A DNA stretch of 64,000 nt from Pardosa pseudoannulata (GCA_032207245.1 CM063504.1:86080710-86144709); one strand, 5' to 3'; counted from the first letter of the stretch, positions 11,085 through 22,769 are shown. Numbers and translations: made by a program. The notes: generated by a model not told the origin, from the sequence alone.

Positions 11085-12840
11085 GTGTAAAAAATTTTAC
11101 TGCACCGTTCAAACCTATCAACCAATCTGTTTAGCTCAATGGCAAAAATTTTCGGCAGAACAAGTAATTAGACTGATTGGATTGGGTATCTTTACATACC
11201 AATTCAGTTATCAAAAAGTAACTTTTAGGTTGTTCAAACTTTACTTGTGACCTACTAAAAATAATGAACATAAATGACAATTTTAAATGTACACTTCCAG
11301 TTTAAAATTTTACTCTTTTATCCGAGTTTCCATGTATTACGCGTACTTAGTTATATTCTGAAAAGAATGCTTAGGCAGAATTATGACAACATCTAACTAA
11401 CAAGAGGTTGTATATAAGTTTATTTTATTTTAAAAATGAGCATTCTAAATAATTGCCGATCATTTGTTTATAATTCTTATTCTTTCTATGAAAATATACT
11501 TGCCTAAAGAGGGATTCTTTGCATTTTGTGAATTAACATATTTAAACCTTCGTTTTCCTTTCTACATCCCGGATATTGAATAAGGGGCCTGCCAGCAGGT
11601 TGTTCCAAAGAAACAATGATCCCCCACCTCACGTCGCAGCGATCGAATTTCACCCTCTCCAGGGATCGAATTTCATACTGTATCAGACCTGATGCTAGTG
11701 ATTACCTAGAAGTGCAGTAACAAGACAGTGAAACAACCGCCAGTGATATTCGGAAATGTGGCTTTTATCAAACTGTCATAATTGTTTGAAATCTCAATTG
11801 TATAACATCCATTATATTGAATGACAAATTAGGTCAATCAATTTCAACTGGTGGTTAATCAGGGTGGCTCGATAAACTCAGGTTTTTCTGGTGGCACAGG
11901 GTCTAAAATATTTCATTTTTAGTTTTTGCTCTTTTTAAGAAATTTTTTACTTATACATTTATGTGTGCCATTTTACGTGTTAGTGTACAAACCTTTATTG
12001 GTTTAAAAAAAAAACATTTGTAAATCAAATTATACAAGAATTTTCTACATAAAATATTCGGTTTGGAAAAGTAGCATAACGCCTATTTTATCAGAAGTGA
12101 GATATTTTCGTCTTATTCATTCAGCTTGGGCGATGAAAGCTACTCGCTTGCCAATTAATAGTTTATAAGTGAAGCTTCACGCTAGAGAATCGTCTATTTA
12201 AAGTAAATTCCAAACGATTATAAATATCCGTGTCATGCCGAATGATAGTTGAATATATAGTGCGCTGCATTTAGGTGTTGAATCCATGGTTTAAAATCGC
12301 AATTCTAGTGTTCTTGTTTGCAACTGATAGGAATCAACTTCAAGTAATTAGTCTCTCGCTTAGCAGAAAATTGAACCCAATTCGCAAACCCAACCAATTA
12401 TCCGTGGCACTAGTGAATCTAACCAATTGCCTGGTTTTGAACGCCATCGACCAAGAATTGTATCTAACAGTCTATCGCCACTTATCATTGGACATTATTT
12501 CGTTTAAAGATATGTATTTATTACCCCTTCACTGGAAACTCTTTTATCGGTTAATTTAAGTAATCGTGAATAAGTAGGTATAAACATATGTAAGTACAGA
12601 TGTTTTTGTTTCACTAAATTACTAGATTCTGCACTACTTACTCAACAAATTTTACAAAGAAGATTGCCACATGTTAATAAAAACGAGTGAATCGCTACCT
12701 TTTAGTGCTTGCTGGAGTTCGTAGCTTTGAACCCTTTGATACGAGTATCTGTAGCTGTTTGAAATTCGCTTTAAGCATTAGATCTTGGTTTGATTGACTC
12801 TGGTATAACAAAAATAGCTTAAAGAAAAACAAAGTTCAAT
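11085..12840. other. No gene seen
   Basis: Contains a duplicated word (gatcgaatttca, about 11641-11690) in a mildly GC-rich stretch, otherwise AT-rich. The frame 12275-12559 (94 codons) has no recognised domain. Confidence 0.4.
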
Positions 12841-12946
12841 GAATGAAAAACAAATTTCACTATATGAAATTATTTTTGAAAAGCAGATATTTAGTGATAT
12901 TTTAGTTAAGCTTAATAGGGATATTGCTTCCGGAAAAAATGGTCTT

Positions 12947-13243
12947 CTTTTTTGGATAGGCAAATATGTAGCAACTTGCTTAGAGCTAATGGTGTGGCCT
13001 GTTTCCGCCTTGAGACTGGACATGATTTTCTTCAGGCCCATCTGTACAAAGTTGGTGTTGCTGATTCACTGAACTGTGTACTTTGTGCTTCAGTCCCAAT
13101 GTATGGAGATCATCTTTCTTCTTGTCCTGATCTACAGGATGTTATTTCTTCGGGTTCCTTTTCGACTCTCCCATCTAATGGGGGAATTTCTTGTCTGTAT
13201 TGGACTGCAAGGCGTCGTATGATCGAAAGAGTTCAGACAGGCG

Positions 13244-13245
<2 letters not shown>
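12947..13245 (+). pseudogene. LINE ORF2 C-terminal fragment
   Basis: The plus-strand frame carries [20 protein letters not shown], then a Cys-Cys-His-Cys arrangement (CVLC, DHL, CPDL) and YWTARRRM. That order is the C-terminal zinc-knuckle and tail region of Jockey-like LINE ORF2 proteins, after the reverse transcriptase and RNase H parts. Those domains are absent upstream; a second frame at 12839-12950 may hold a little more of the element. The frame then runs into a TA microsatellite, so the natural stop is lost. Its motif matches the minus-strand remnant at 4080-4285. Confidence 0.75.
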
Positions 13246-13300
<55 letters not shown>

Positions 13301-13460
13301 TATACATATATATCATATATATACATATATATATATATACATATACATATATATACATACATACAAATATATACATATATATAAATATATATATATTTAT
13401 ATATATATATGTATATATGTATATATATATGTGTATATATATATATAATTATATATATAT
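13246..13460. repeat. Compound (TA)n / (TACA)n microsatellite
   Basis: TA dinucleotides with scattered C and G interruptions, directly after the LINE fragment. It may have grown from the LINE 3' tail. Confidence 0.95.
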
Positions 13461-13575
13461 AATTATTATATAAGGAATAAAAAAGAAATTAAGAAAAGAA
13501 ATTTATTAGCAATTCATTAGCTATTCATTAGCATTACCGATGCGTCACGCCGCTATCAATTAAAGCCAAAATAAA

Positions 13576-13863
13576 TATTAATCAAAAGGAATCAAAAAAT
13601 AAAAATTAAAGGAATTGGAATAAATATTGGAACGAATATGGAATTGGTGTACTTTATTTGGTGGTGGGGAATTGCGACCCCCACATTCCGGTTAAATGGC
13701 CATTTTAATCAATTGAAAATGGATTGATTTTCAAATGATTAAAATAGCCATTTAACCGGAATGTGGGAGTCGCAATCCCCCCCGCCAAATAAAGTACACC
13801 AATTCCATATTCGTTCCAATATTTATTCCAATTCCTTTAATTTTTATTTTTTGATTCCTTTTG

Positions 13864-13870
<7 letters not shown>
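13576..13870. repeat. 295-bp near-perfect palindrome (foldback element)
   Basis: The left arm (13576-13720) and right arm (13727-13870) are reverse complements with only a few mismatches near the centre, separated by a 6-base spacer. Landmarks: 'taaccggaatgtggg' at the right and its complement at the left, and 'attccatattcgttcc' with its complement. A TA microsatellite abuts the right end and another lies about 115 bp to the left. No coding capacity. Confidence 0.93.

Positions 13871-13946
<76 letters not shown>
13871..13946. repeat. (TA)n microsatellite
   Basis: Pure TA run that begins at the outer edge of the right palindrome arm. Confidence 0.95.
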
Positions 13947-13950
<4 letters not shown>

Positions 13951-14143
13951 TAAGCTTAAGGAAAACTGTTTTATGACAGTGAACTTAAAAGATTTTTTAA
14001 AAATAAAATGTCCGAAGTTTAGATGCAGCTTGTATTTTATAACTGTTTTAATCTTATACTGTGGCCGTGTAAAAAATTCATATGTAATCATTTAAAACTC
14101 TTTATTTTTGATATGGGGAAAAGGGTAGAATCTTGTTATACTA

Positions 14144-14611
14144 GACAATTAAAAATATGCTGGGTGATACACTTTTATACGCTCTTCTATTCAATATTCA
14201 AAAGATATATAGTGAGAACGGTTATGAGATAATCCGAGGGAAATATAAAAATTCAAAATATCGACAATTAAAAATATGCTGGGTCGTACACTTTTATACG
14301 CTCTTCTATGCAATATTCCAGAGATATCATATAGTGAGAACGGTTATGAGATAATCCGAGGGAACTATAACAATTAAAAATATAGACAATTAAAATATGC
14401 TTTGTCATACACTTTTATACGCTTTTTTATGCAATATTCAAGAGATATCGTATAGTGAGAACGGTTATGAGATAATCCGAGGGAAATATAAGAATTAAAA
14501 ATATAGACAATTTAAAATATGCTGGGTCATACACTTTTATACGCTCTTCTATGCAATATTCCAGAGATATCATATATTGTGGACGGTTATGAGATAATCC
14601 GAGGGAAATAT
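14144..14611. repeat. Tandem array, about 3.9 units of 119-122 bp
   Basis: Units start with 'gacaatt' at 14144, 14263, 14385 and 14506. Each includes 'acacttttatacgct', 'caatattc' and 'ggttatgagataatccgagg'. Units are highly similar, so amplification is recent. Confidence 0.92.
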
Positions 14612-14636
14612 TGCTATCCATTTGTATTATGGGGAA

Positions 14637-14777
14637 TAATGAATGCTTTTCGCTTAAATATTCCGCCGCTTTATTATGAACCAAATCGTTGAAGTCACGT
14701 AACTCCCTCGCATTATAAGCTGAAATATTTTTAAAGACTATCTGATTGATCCACGTCTTTCCATATTTACCCACCAA
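14637..14777 (-). other. Unrecognised open frame, 47 codons outside the array
   Basis: On the minus strand an ATG at 14777 opens a frame (MVGKYGKTWINQIVFKNI...) whose first 47 codons lie outside the tandem array and have a balanced, protein-like composition with a charged middle part (NARELRDF). It then reads into the array. I do not recognise a family. It may be a retrocopy or exon fragment, or chance. Confidence 0.2.
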
Positions 14778-14779
14778 TT

Positions 14780-15540
14780 TTCCTGGTTTGTATGGTTTGT
14801 TATGTACGGGTTGTGGGTAATATTAATTCATTATAGTACTGTAGTATTTCCTTTGCTGATAGGCATTTTGAAGGCGATTAAATTTTAACATTTTAAAACT
14901 ATCATTATTAGTTATAAGTAAATATATGCAAAATATCCATATTTCTGTCTAATTGAAATGGTTTTTTTAACGATACTTAAATAATTTTTATTCATTTATT
15001 TATTTATTATTATTTTTTTAGATTTAACATTTTCTAAAATATTAATTATTAACTCCTTAATGCACAGTTTTTTTTAAAAAGACCGGACAGAAAAAATCAA
15101 TTTTTTTTCATGTAAAAAGCACAATTTAGAACGTAGCCTTGCCAAGAAAATTACAAAAATATAAAAATAATCAAAATTTTTATTGCAATTTTGGATTTTG
15201 ATAACATTGCAGAAAATAGTCGAATATTGTAATATTACACGCACATCAACTTTTTTTTTATCTTTCTTTTAGAATTCCCATTTCAGAATAAACATTGTTA
15301 TCAGTGAAAGCTATCTCCAATTATCTCGAGTCTGCACAGTTTGGCCAGTTTGGCGCGCTCGTTAACTCGAGCGTGCACGTTAAGGGGTTAATTATTTATT
15401 ATAATTCATTTATATGTGCACATAAAGACACTTTTGGAATATTTTTTTGTTTTATTTTTTTCATTAGGTTACATATAAGAATGAGAGATTTCCCATTTTT
15501 TTTTCTAAAAATAAACTAATTTTGCCATAAATAATTGCCT
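14780..15540. other. No gene seen; AT-rich sequence
   Basis: Nothing supportable apart from short T-runs. Confidence 0.4.
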
Positions 15541-15552
15541 TATTAGTTCTTG

Positions 15553-15731
15553 GCCGAACACTAGCCGATTGGTTAGGGTGCTGATCGTCGGTACCGGAGT
15601 TCGTGGGTTCGAATCCCACTATGGCATGGATGCTTGTAGCCGTTCGGAATCAGCTTTAAGCAGTAGGTCCCGGTCTCATTAGCCCTCGTGTGCAAAACAG
15701 TAGACCGTAGCGCTCCAAACCAAACCAAACG
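15553..15731 (+). mobile_element. SINE family S1, full length
   Basis: Starts GCCGAACACTAGCCGATTGG (A-box region), has the B box GGTTCGAATCC, and ends in CCAAACCAAAC. Flanked by a perfect 12-bp duplication, tattagttcttg, at 15541-15552 and 15732-15743. The target is itself the tail of an older S1 copy. Confidence 0.93.
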
Positions 15732-15792
15732 TATTAGTTCTTGTGTAGTAAAAGAGTAGACCGTAGCGATGCAGTTTAATGCAAATCAAACT
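15732..15792 (+). mobile_element. Older SINE S1 tail (target of the copy at 15553)
   Basis: The sequence tattagttcttgtgtag..agagtagaccgtagcg followed by 'aatcaaac' is a diverged form of the S1 3' body (cattagccctcgtgttgc..agtagaccgtagc, then CAAAC repeats). It adjoins the younger copy's target duplication. Confidence 0.6.
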
Positions 15793-15794
15793 AC

Positions 15795-16760
15795 ACAGAA
15801 AATTGCAGAAAAACTTTTCTCCTTGATGTAACAATATGTTCAAAAAGTACAATGGAATTTGTTAATGATAGCTTTTTTATTTAAGTATAATTAATAATGG
15901 CTCTACTTTCTATTAGCTGCATTTCTCTTTTCAGCTTTTAAGTCTTTAATATTTTTTTTTCAATCCTGAAAATATTAATCTTGACTTTCAGGGACCTTAA
16001 AGAAACTATATTATAGCTGCTAAATAGATTTATAAATTTTACATATACACATTGCGTTTATAGAAGCTCCTTTTATAACCCCTCCCCCCTCAAAAAAGCA
16101 TCATATTCTTTTCTTTTGACGTTGTATTCTTCTTCATTAAAACTCTAAGCAGTCGCTCAAAACAATCTGGTCTTTATTTTACACGAGAGTGAAAAAAAGA
16201 AAGAAAATATATTAATGAGTTTCCTTTTAACATCGTATTTATTAAATGAGTTCTTAATTGTGTGGTAAAAAGGATAAAACAAGTTCCTAAAACTGATTCG
16301 CGACTTGTAATTTGATATTAATTATGAAGTGTAATATAAATTTCTCCTAAACATCCGTATTCTGTTTCATGTGCTTAATTATAGCTGTTGTCTATCTCTC
16401 ACCTGATAATTTTAGATTTATATCAGCAGCAAAATCTTATCGACTCTTATTATCGACTGCTTATGTAAACAATACTAGAACTTTGAATCGTGCGATAAAT
16501 ACGTCAAAGAACCGAATTACAGACTATAATTACATAAATAAATAGCGAAGGCGTATTGTTCCTCATTTGTTTTGTTATCGTTGTTCAAGGTGACGTAAAA
16601 CATACTGAAATGTGTTTTTAATATGCATAGCTCCTCATATTTCCATTTAGTATTTATAAATATTCATCAAACACGAAGAAATAAGCTTTGTTTTGTATTC
16701 CTCCTGTTTTTGTGTTTGAAGACTGTAATATTCCACTCAGGCGATTATGTCATTGTAATT
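15795..16760. other. No gene seen; AT-rich sequence
   Basis: No repeat or coding signal identified. Confidence 0.4.
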
Positions 16761-16764
16761 ATCA

Positions 16765-17061
16765 TGTAGCCTCCACACTATGGCCAGTTGTTCACCACTT
16801 CCTGATGGTGACCTCGAACGATGGTTCACGGGTCGCATCTACACGCTGGGTCACTGAATGAGCTGAGCGCATTGATTCGTCCATAGGGTCTACTGCGCAC
16901 TTAAGTTGCGCATCTGGCTGCCTTTATCTTTGGAGAAAAACCGCCTCCGAAGCCATCGTCCGCCAAGGCTATTTTATTGTCTGCCGCCATCGGCCACAAT
17001 AAGCCAAAGTCCCTCCAGACGGTGGTGATGGCTTGCAGTGGACCATAGTGTGGAGGCGCCT
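16765..17061 (-). mobile_element. MITE family M1, copy B
   Basis: 297 bp. TIR cores at 16770-16783 and 17043-17056. Flanked by TCA at 16762-16764 and 17062-17064. It is in inverted orientation to copies A and E. Confidence 0.88.
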
Positions 17062-17209
17062 TCAAATTTTCGATCTTTTAAAATAAAAATAATGTATATT
17101 TTACTCTTTAATTATTGAAGTCACGTCTACTTATACATATTGTTCAGACGTGTACATTTAAATTCATTTACACTTTTACAGTTACGCATATAAGCTTTAT
17201 GATAATTAC

Positions 17210-17880
17210 CAGGGCCGTAACTAAGACGTGGCAAAGGTGGCATTTGCCACGGGCGCATCAGTCTTAGAGGCGCCGCACCGTGAGGAAAATAAGATCCGAA
17301 AGAGGGTAATTCGCCTTGAGTAAAAATAAGAAAAAGTTGAAAAATAATTCTTTTTAATTAGAAAATCCAGTTTAAAATTACTTTTTAATGAATTTTCTTA
17401 TTTTTTAAAATGCTTCTAGAAACTAAATTTGTTATAAATTCTTACAAGATGTTGTTTACCAAGCACCCCTAATATGCTTTAATATAAATCCGGGTATACG
17501 TTTTAAATTTTGAATTTATTAAAGTTATTAAAACTAAACTTAAATTTAGAAATGTTCTAAATGTTTAGGAAAATAGAATGCCCAAATAAAAAATATTCCC
17601 CCTAATAAACTGTTCAGTTTATCAGCAAAATAATACCCCCAAAATGTTAAAAAATATTTATAAGTATTAATAAGGTAAAAATAGAAGAAAAAAAATAGAA
17701 GTTAATACACTAGGAACATTTTAAGAATTAACAAATATTTTGAGTTTATTCTGAATATATGATATAGAAAAAAAAACATGTTTAAACATGTTTTATTAAG
17801 ACATATTTTCTCCCTATATTCTGTGGTATGGGCTCAGACCAGTTTTTTGCCACGGGCGCTAAAGGACCTAGTTACGACAG
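17210..17880. mobile_element. hAT-like element, degraded
   Basis: Ends CAGGGCCGTAACTAAG and (reverse complement) CTGTCGTAACTAGGTC are partially matching inverted repeats. Just inside lies 'gccacgggcgc' on the left and 'ttgccacgggcgc' on the right. Flanks tgataattac (17200-17209) and tgataactac (17881-17890) agree at 9 of 10 bases, compatible with an aged 8-bp hAT duplication. The interior is AT-rich with no transposase part. Confidence 0.65.
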
Positions 17881-17907
17881 TGATAACTACTTATGGGAAC
17901 AGTAACC

Positions 17908-18380
17908 TTTACAAAGTGACTGAGTTAATTCCTGACATCTTGGCACATTTTTTCAGTGTTACATCAACTACAGAAATCTGCTCATTGAAAAAGCAAATCG
18001 CTTTTATTTTTTCGATTTTAAATTCTATAAATTCTTCATTTGACAAATTGAAATCCCTTATTAATTTACAAAGTGACTGAGTTAATTCCTGACATCTTGG
18101 CACATTTTTTCAGTGTTACATCAACTACAGAAATCTGCTCATTGAAAAAGCAAATCGCTTTTATTTTTTCGATTTTAAATTCTATAAATTCTTCATTTGA
18201 CAAATTGAAATCCCTTATTAATTTACAAAGTGACTGAGTTAATTCCTGACTTCTTCGCACATTTTTTCAGTGTTACATCAAATACAGAAATCTGCTCATT
18301 GAAAAAGCCAATCGCTTTTATTTTTTCGATTTTAAACTCTATAAATTCATCATTTGACAAATTGAAATTCCTTATTAATT
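17908..18380. repeat. Tandem array, 3 units of 157 bp
   Basis: Units begin 'tttacaaagtgac' at 17908, 18065 and 18222, exactly 157 bp apart. Units 1 and 2 are nearly identical, unit 3 has several changes. Because 157 is not a multiple of 3 the minus-strand frames (17909-18103 and 18066-18260) repeat with the same residues and then shift out; they are by-products. Confidence 0.93.
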
Positions 18381-18389
18381 TTCCCAGTT

Positions 18390-19310
18390 TTTTAAGCATA
18401 TTGATAACTAATGACTTAATAAGATTAAAAAAGTTAAAAATTTCTGTGAATTACATCCACTCTGAATTACATCCCTTAACTCTCTTATGAAAGAATTACG
18501 AGTTCCTGCTCTATGTAATCTTGAAGTAACACGAATAAGATTTAGTGCGAGTCTGTCCCATTTCTCCGCTAAACTTACATTTTCCTGGAGTCTTGAGGGG
18601 GAGGGGGTGAAGAGCATAAGTGTCGGGAAAGGGAGGTGTGATAAGGAGTGGTATAGCCGTAAGCCATCTTTTCAAAGAAACGTTACCGAGTGACAGGGGA
18701 ACGTTTGGTATTTCCTCTTTCAGACTTCTCGATGAGGACATTTCGCATCCAAAATTTTTCCCCGGTGATTATTTAGCAAAAATAAACTTAGGAACTTTTT
18801 TAATTACATTTAATTTTCCACTTACTATTACATTAAATTCCCCCAGAGATTTCTTCCTAAAAATCCTTTTCCTACTCGGTCGTGATGGCACATACTTCAT
18901 GCAGTGTTCGGTCCTGGAAGATTTTGAGGTCGAAATATCGCCGGTTAGTAATATCACAAATCTAAAATATCGCCAATCCTTAATATCGTTTTTTATTATT
19001 TGCAAACAAATTAACATTCGCCTGTCCAAAATATCAAAATACTTTTGTTTTAAAATTAAATGAACTTAGATGCTCAAAAAATACAGGTGGGTGAAAATTC
19101 TTGCACACATTTAAAGATTTAATTATATAAAACTATATAAAATAATATTGCTTTATTACTTTAAGCCAATATTATATATAAAATTCTTATTTATAAAAAA
19201 ATTATTTATCAATATGTGTGTGCGTGCGTGCGTGCATGCTTGCTTGCGTGTGTGTGTGTTTAAGGAAAATTAAACTAGATCGGGAAACTAATATAAGCAT
19301 TTGTATAAAA
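18390..19310. other. No gene seen
   Basis: A modestly GC-richer part at 18490-18770 is open on both strands with no recognisable domain. A GTGC/TGCG run lies at 19215-19258. Confidence 0.4.
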
Positions 19311-19322
19311 CCCCCAAAGACG

Positions 19323-19750
19323 GCTCGAGAAAATTCTCAGGGGTTTTCATATCTTAAGTCAAGGGCAAAAATTTTCGCTTCCCTTTGCTTTTCCCTTTTT
19401 AACCTCTAACATAATTTGACCACTGGGGCTACAGTTCACGAACTCAGAGATGGGATCTAACCAATTGTAACTCTACATTGCCCTAGCGGACAATTTAGGA
19501 AATTTCCAAACAAAAAGCAGATGCATGCTATCGGAGGCAGATTTTCCTAGAGATTTTGACAGAGATGTTGACCGAGGTGTTAAGGGCCTTTTACTTATAA
19601 CTTCATGCTAGGTGACCTCTCAGTTTGTTCTGTTCCCATAATGAAGTGGGAACCCGTCCTCCAACGTTCTGTTAATAAAGGTCTTTAAGTACAACGTTGT
19701 CATTTTTATGGGCCATGACTGCAACCACCTACCTTGAAGTCCGTCTTACT

Positions 19751-19752
<2 letters not shown>
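19323..19752 (+). repeat. Dispersed repeat R2, copy 1 (solo-LTR candidate)
   Basis: About 430 bp alignable with 60968-61390. Shared blocks: 'aattctcaggggttttca', 'ctagcggacaatttaggaaa', 'gggaacccgtcctccaacgt' and 'taataaaggtcttta'. The AATAAA-like signal about 80 bp before the end and the absence of coding fit a long terminal repeat, but no primer-binding site or target duplication was seen. It is followed by an AC/TA microsatellite. Confidence 0.65.
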
Positions 19753-19788
<36 letters not shown>

Positions 19789-19797
19789 GTATATATA
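19750..19797. repeat. (AC)n(TA)n microsatellite
   Basis: AC run from 19750 to about 19775, then TA run. Confidence 0.95.
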
Positions 19798-19799
19798 AT

Positions 19800-22000
19800 C
19801 ATTCAATTTCTTATCAAGTCCGGCCAAATGAACAATGAACGAATGGAAACAAACTAGAATGATCCCAGTGTGAAATATTTCAACGTTTTCATAAAGGTGG
19901 TCAATAATTTAATGGTTTTACAAGTACTGAAATGATTTTTTCATTAGAAAAATGAGATTTGACTACTTATTTAATCCAAGTTTTATCTTTATATTATATT
20001 TTTTAACATGAGACATGAGAACGAACTATAAACTTATAAATGAAGCTTTGAAAGATGAATGAAAAAGTAGATGGATTAATCAATCAAAAACTGATGAAAA
20101 AATCAAGTAAGTTATTTTAAAATAAGTTTTGAATACCGGACAGGTGATATGTTAGACAGACGATATTCTGGATTATCACTATTTGGATTGCCGATATTAT
20201 GAACCAGCAATATTTCGACTAAATATCTCTCTAAAAATGTCTTCAATAACTTATTCCAATCACTTTGTTTAGGGTTTATTTAGTAGATTATTTATGTTTA
20301 CATCCACGATTGTAATTTATGGTCATTATTCGATATCAATATTTTATATTTCTCTATGTCGTTAAAAAGCACAGGTTTCATGGTAGAAACATTGTTATAT
20401 CAAGGCTTTGGAAAATTAAATCAGGCCTCAAAAATATTTTTTAAATACTATTAAAATATTGAATTATTGAAATTTATAAGAACTATCATTTAGGGTACTC
20501 ATACCATATTAGCTGTACTACTGTGAGGTCTTCAAAAATTCTATTTGATGTCATGGGAAAACGCTAATATTTTATTTTAACAAATTGTGTGTGGGTACAT
20601 TTCATTGAATTGTACCGGGAGCGGGTGTTTTGAGCTTAAATTTAGTTATTCAGTTAAATCTCAATAGATCGAAAATTATTTAATTTTTTAACCAACTTTT
20701 CGTATTTTATATTGAAATATATAAAGTAATATATAAATATAAATATATAAATAATAACCATAAGATATTTGTAAACAAAAAATATATTTTTTAGTGGATA
20801 AATTTATAATAGTATAGTACATATAAAAAATCAAATAGAAATAGTAGTATATAGTTTTAATTTTTTCGAAAGGATAAATAGAAAGTTAATTTTAAATCTA
20901 AATTGATTTTCTTTAATCAACCTTCCCGTCCTGTGGTTTAGCATCGACTGATGTAAAAACTAGTTTTTATTTGTTTAAATTTTTCCAGAATCTATGTAGT
21001 AGACAAGAACATTAGTCTTCGTTTTCTTGTATATACCGTTATTTTTGTACCCACAAACAAACCACGTTGTTACACTAACCCGTACTAGTACGTGACTCGC
21101 GCTCAAGTATCAATCGTCAGAAAACGTGTTTAAAAAAAAAAAAAAAAAAAAAAAAAAGGAACAAAGCAAAAAGTTTAAAACAATTTTCCCTCTTTTGCTT
21201 ATGTTAAGTTTAATTTTAAAACATAAAGAGTATGTATTCCATACGCTAAATATATGATCAATAGCTTGCTTCTGATACATTTGTTAACATACATTAGTAT
21301 TTAATACATTTTTTACAAATATGATCTTTTGTTGATACTATGAAAAGGTAATTGATACTTTGATTTTCATAAAAATGTAACATATTTACATTTCTTTGAA
21401 TCTTTTTACATAAAAGATCTGATTAAAGAAGCCCGTTTTTTAAATTTTTAATTGCTGCCAAGGGATTAAACAACCCACTGTATTAAATTAATAGAAAGAA
21501 GACATGATATTAATAGGCTTTTTATAAAAACATCAAGTAATCATGATTTTACTTACTGCGATCAGTTTTCATTTCGGATTTATTAACTTTTCATTTTTAA
21601 TTCTCTAGTTCCCATTTTTAAGAATTACAGATTTGGCATAATTTCAGAAATCTAACATCAAATGTAGCAATACATTTCTGTCTCTCTCTCTCTCTTTTTC
21701 CACACAAAAGCGTTTTTGTTCACCGAGTGGAATACTTTTCACTGTCACAATCAGTCCCAGCAGAGTGGTGTTGAAAACAGTAGATTCATACTGAACTAGC
21801 GGAAAAATTGTGGTAAATTGCTATGGCTTATTTTTTAGTTCTTTACATTTCAAGACTTCCTGGTACTTTTCCCTCTAAAGTAGTATTTCTCAGGAGTTTC
21901 TCAGAAAGCTTAAGTTTAAAATGTGTCATATCTTAAAGAGTAGGGGGAAAAAGTATATTACATACTTCTTTTTTTTTTAAAAAATATTAATATTAAAAAG
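19800..22000. other. No gene seen; AT-rich, with an A-run
   Basis: An A homopolymer of about 30 bases at 21129-21158 follows 'aaaacgtgtt'; it could be the tail of a retroposed copy, but no identifiable body precedes it. Confidence 0.4.
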
Positions 22001-22350
22001 TATTACTTTAAGCAAATCGCTGTTATTTAACAAAAAAGTAAAAATGTAACTGAAAAGTAAACAACTGAAAAGTAAGAAATAATTTTAAAACAGGTCATGA
22101 AAGAGAAAATATGTGAAAAGCTCCTAAGGACAATTGGGCTGATATAGAGAAATTACTTGAGGAGCTGTTATACGATAAAGGCCTGTTGTTATGAGGCCTT
22201 TATAAGGGGCGCTCAACACATACCAATTAAATATCACATTAGTAATTTACCAATTAAGTATCACATTAGTATTTTTATATAAACATTCCCTTTTACAATT
22301 ATATCTGTAATGAAAATATGTTACTTTGACACTGATTCCAAATGCGTCTA

Positions 22351-22520
22351 GCCGAACGATGGCCGATTGGTTAGGGTGCTGGCCTTCGGTACCTGAGTTC
22401 GTGGGTTCGAATATCACTGTGGCATGGATGTTCGTAGACGTTCGGAATCGGCTTTAAGCTGTAGGTCCCGGTCTCATTAGCCCTCGTATTGCGAAAAAGT
22501 AGATCGTAGTACTCCAAACC
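22351..22520 (+). mobile_element. SINE family S1, full length, inside the foldback element
   Basis: Starts GCCGAACGATGGCCGATTGG; the B box is GGTTCGAATAT (two changes from consensus). It ends in CTCCAAACC. Flanks aaatgcgtct and aaatgagtct (22340 and 22521) agree at 9 of 10, a target duplication. Confidence 0.88.
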
Positions 22521-22554
22521 AAATGAGTCTTACGCTTTTGTTTTTAGTCGCATA

Positions 22555-22595
22555 GGATAAGGGCTAGATGTTATCATAACATCTAGCACTTATCC
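22555..22595. repeat. 41-bp hairpin
   Basis: 20-base arms with one mismatch (left ggataagggctagatgttat) and a single-base centre at 22575. Confidence 0.9.
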
Positions 22596-22769
22596 CATAG
22601 AAGCTCCTGAAGCAATTTTTCTATATCAGCACATTACAATTTTCATATAGGAGCTTTTCACATAATTTGTCTTTCGTGCGCTGTTTTAAAATTTATTTTA
22701 ACTTTTCAGTACATTTAAAAAAAAAAAAATTTGTTATATAAAAGCAATGGTAATAATTTATTTAAAAAT

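Larger units (their letters stand above)
22005..22765. mobile_element. Foldback element with long inverted arms and nested SINE
   Basis: The left arm (about 22005-22175) and right arm (about 22580-22765) are inverted copies. Matching landmarks are 'ttttaaaacag', 'tgtgaaaagctcct' and 'gctgatatag' on the left and their complements on the right. The spacer holds two small hairpins (22175-22203 and 22555-22595) and a complete S1 SINE (22351-22520). Outer limits are soft because they are AT-rich. Confidence 0.75.

Noticed and set aside
12275..12559. 94-codon frame
   Set aside because: No domain, no supporting splice signals, and length is within chance for this composition.
13191..13473. Frames encoding long Ile-Tyr repeats (also at 54473, 55319, 57722 and 60690)
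   Set aside because: They are translations of TA and AC microsatellites and have no coding meaning.
17909..18260. Two nearly identical 64-residue minus-strand proteins
   Set aside because: They are the same frame read in adjacent 157-bp units of a tandem array.
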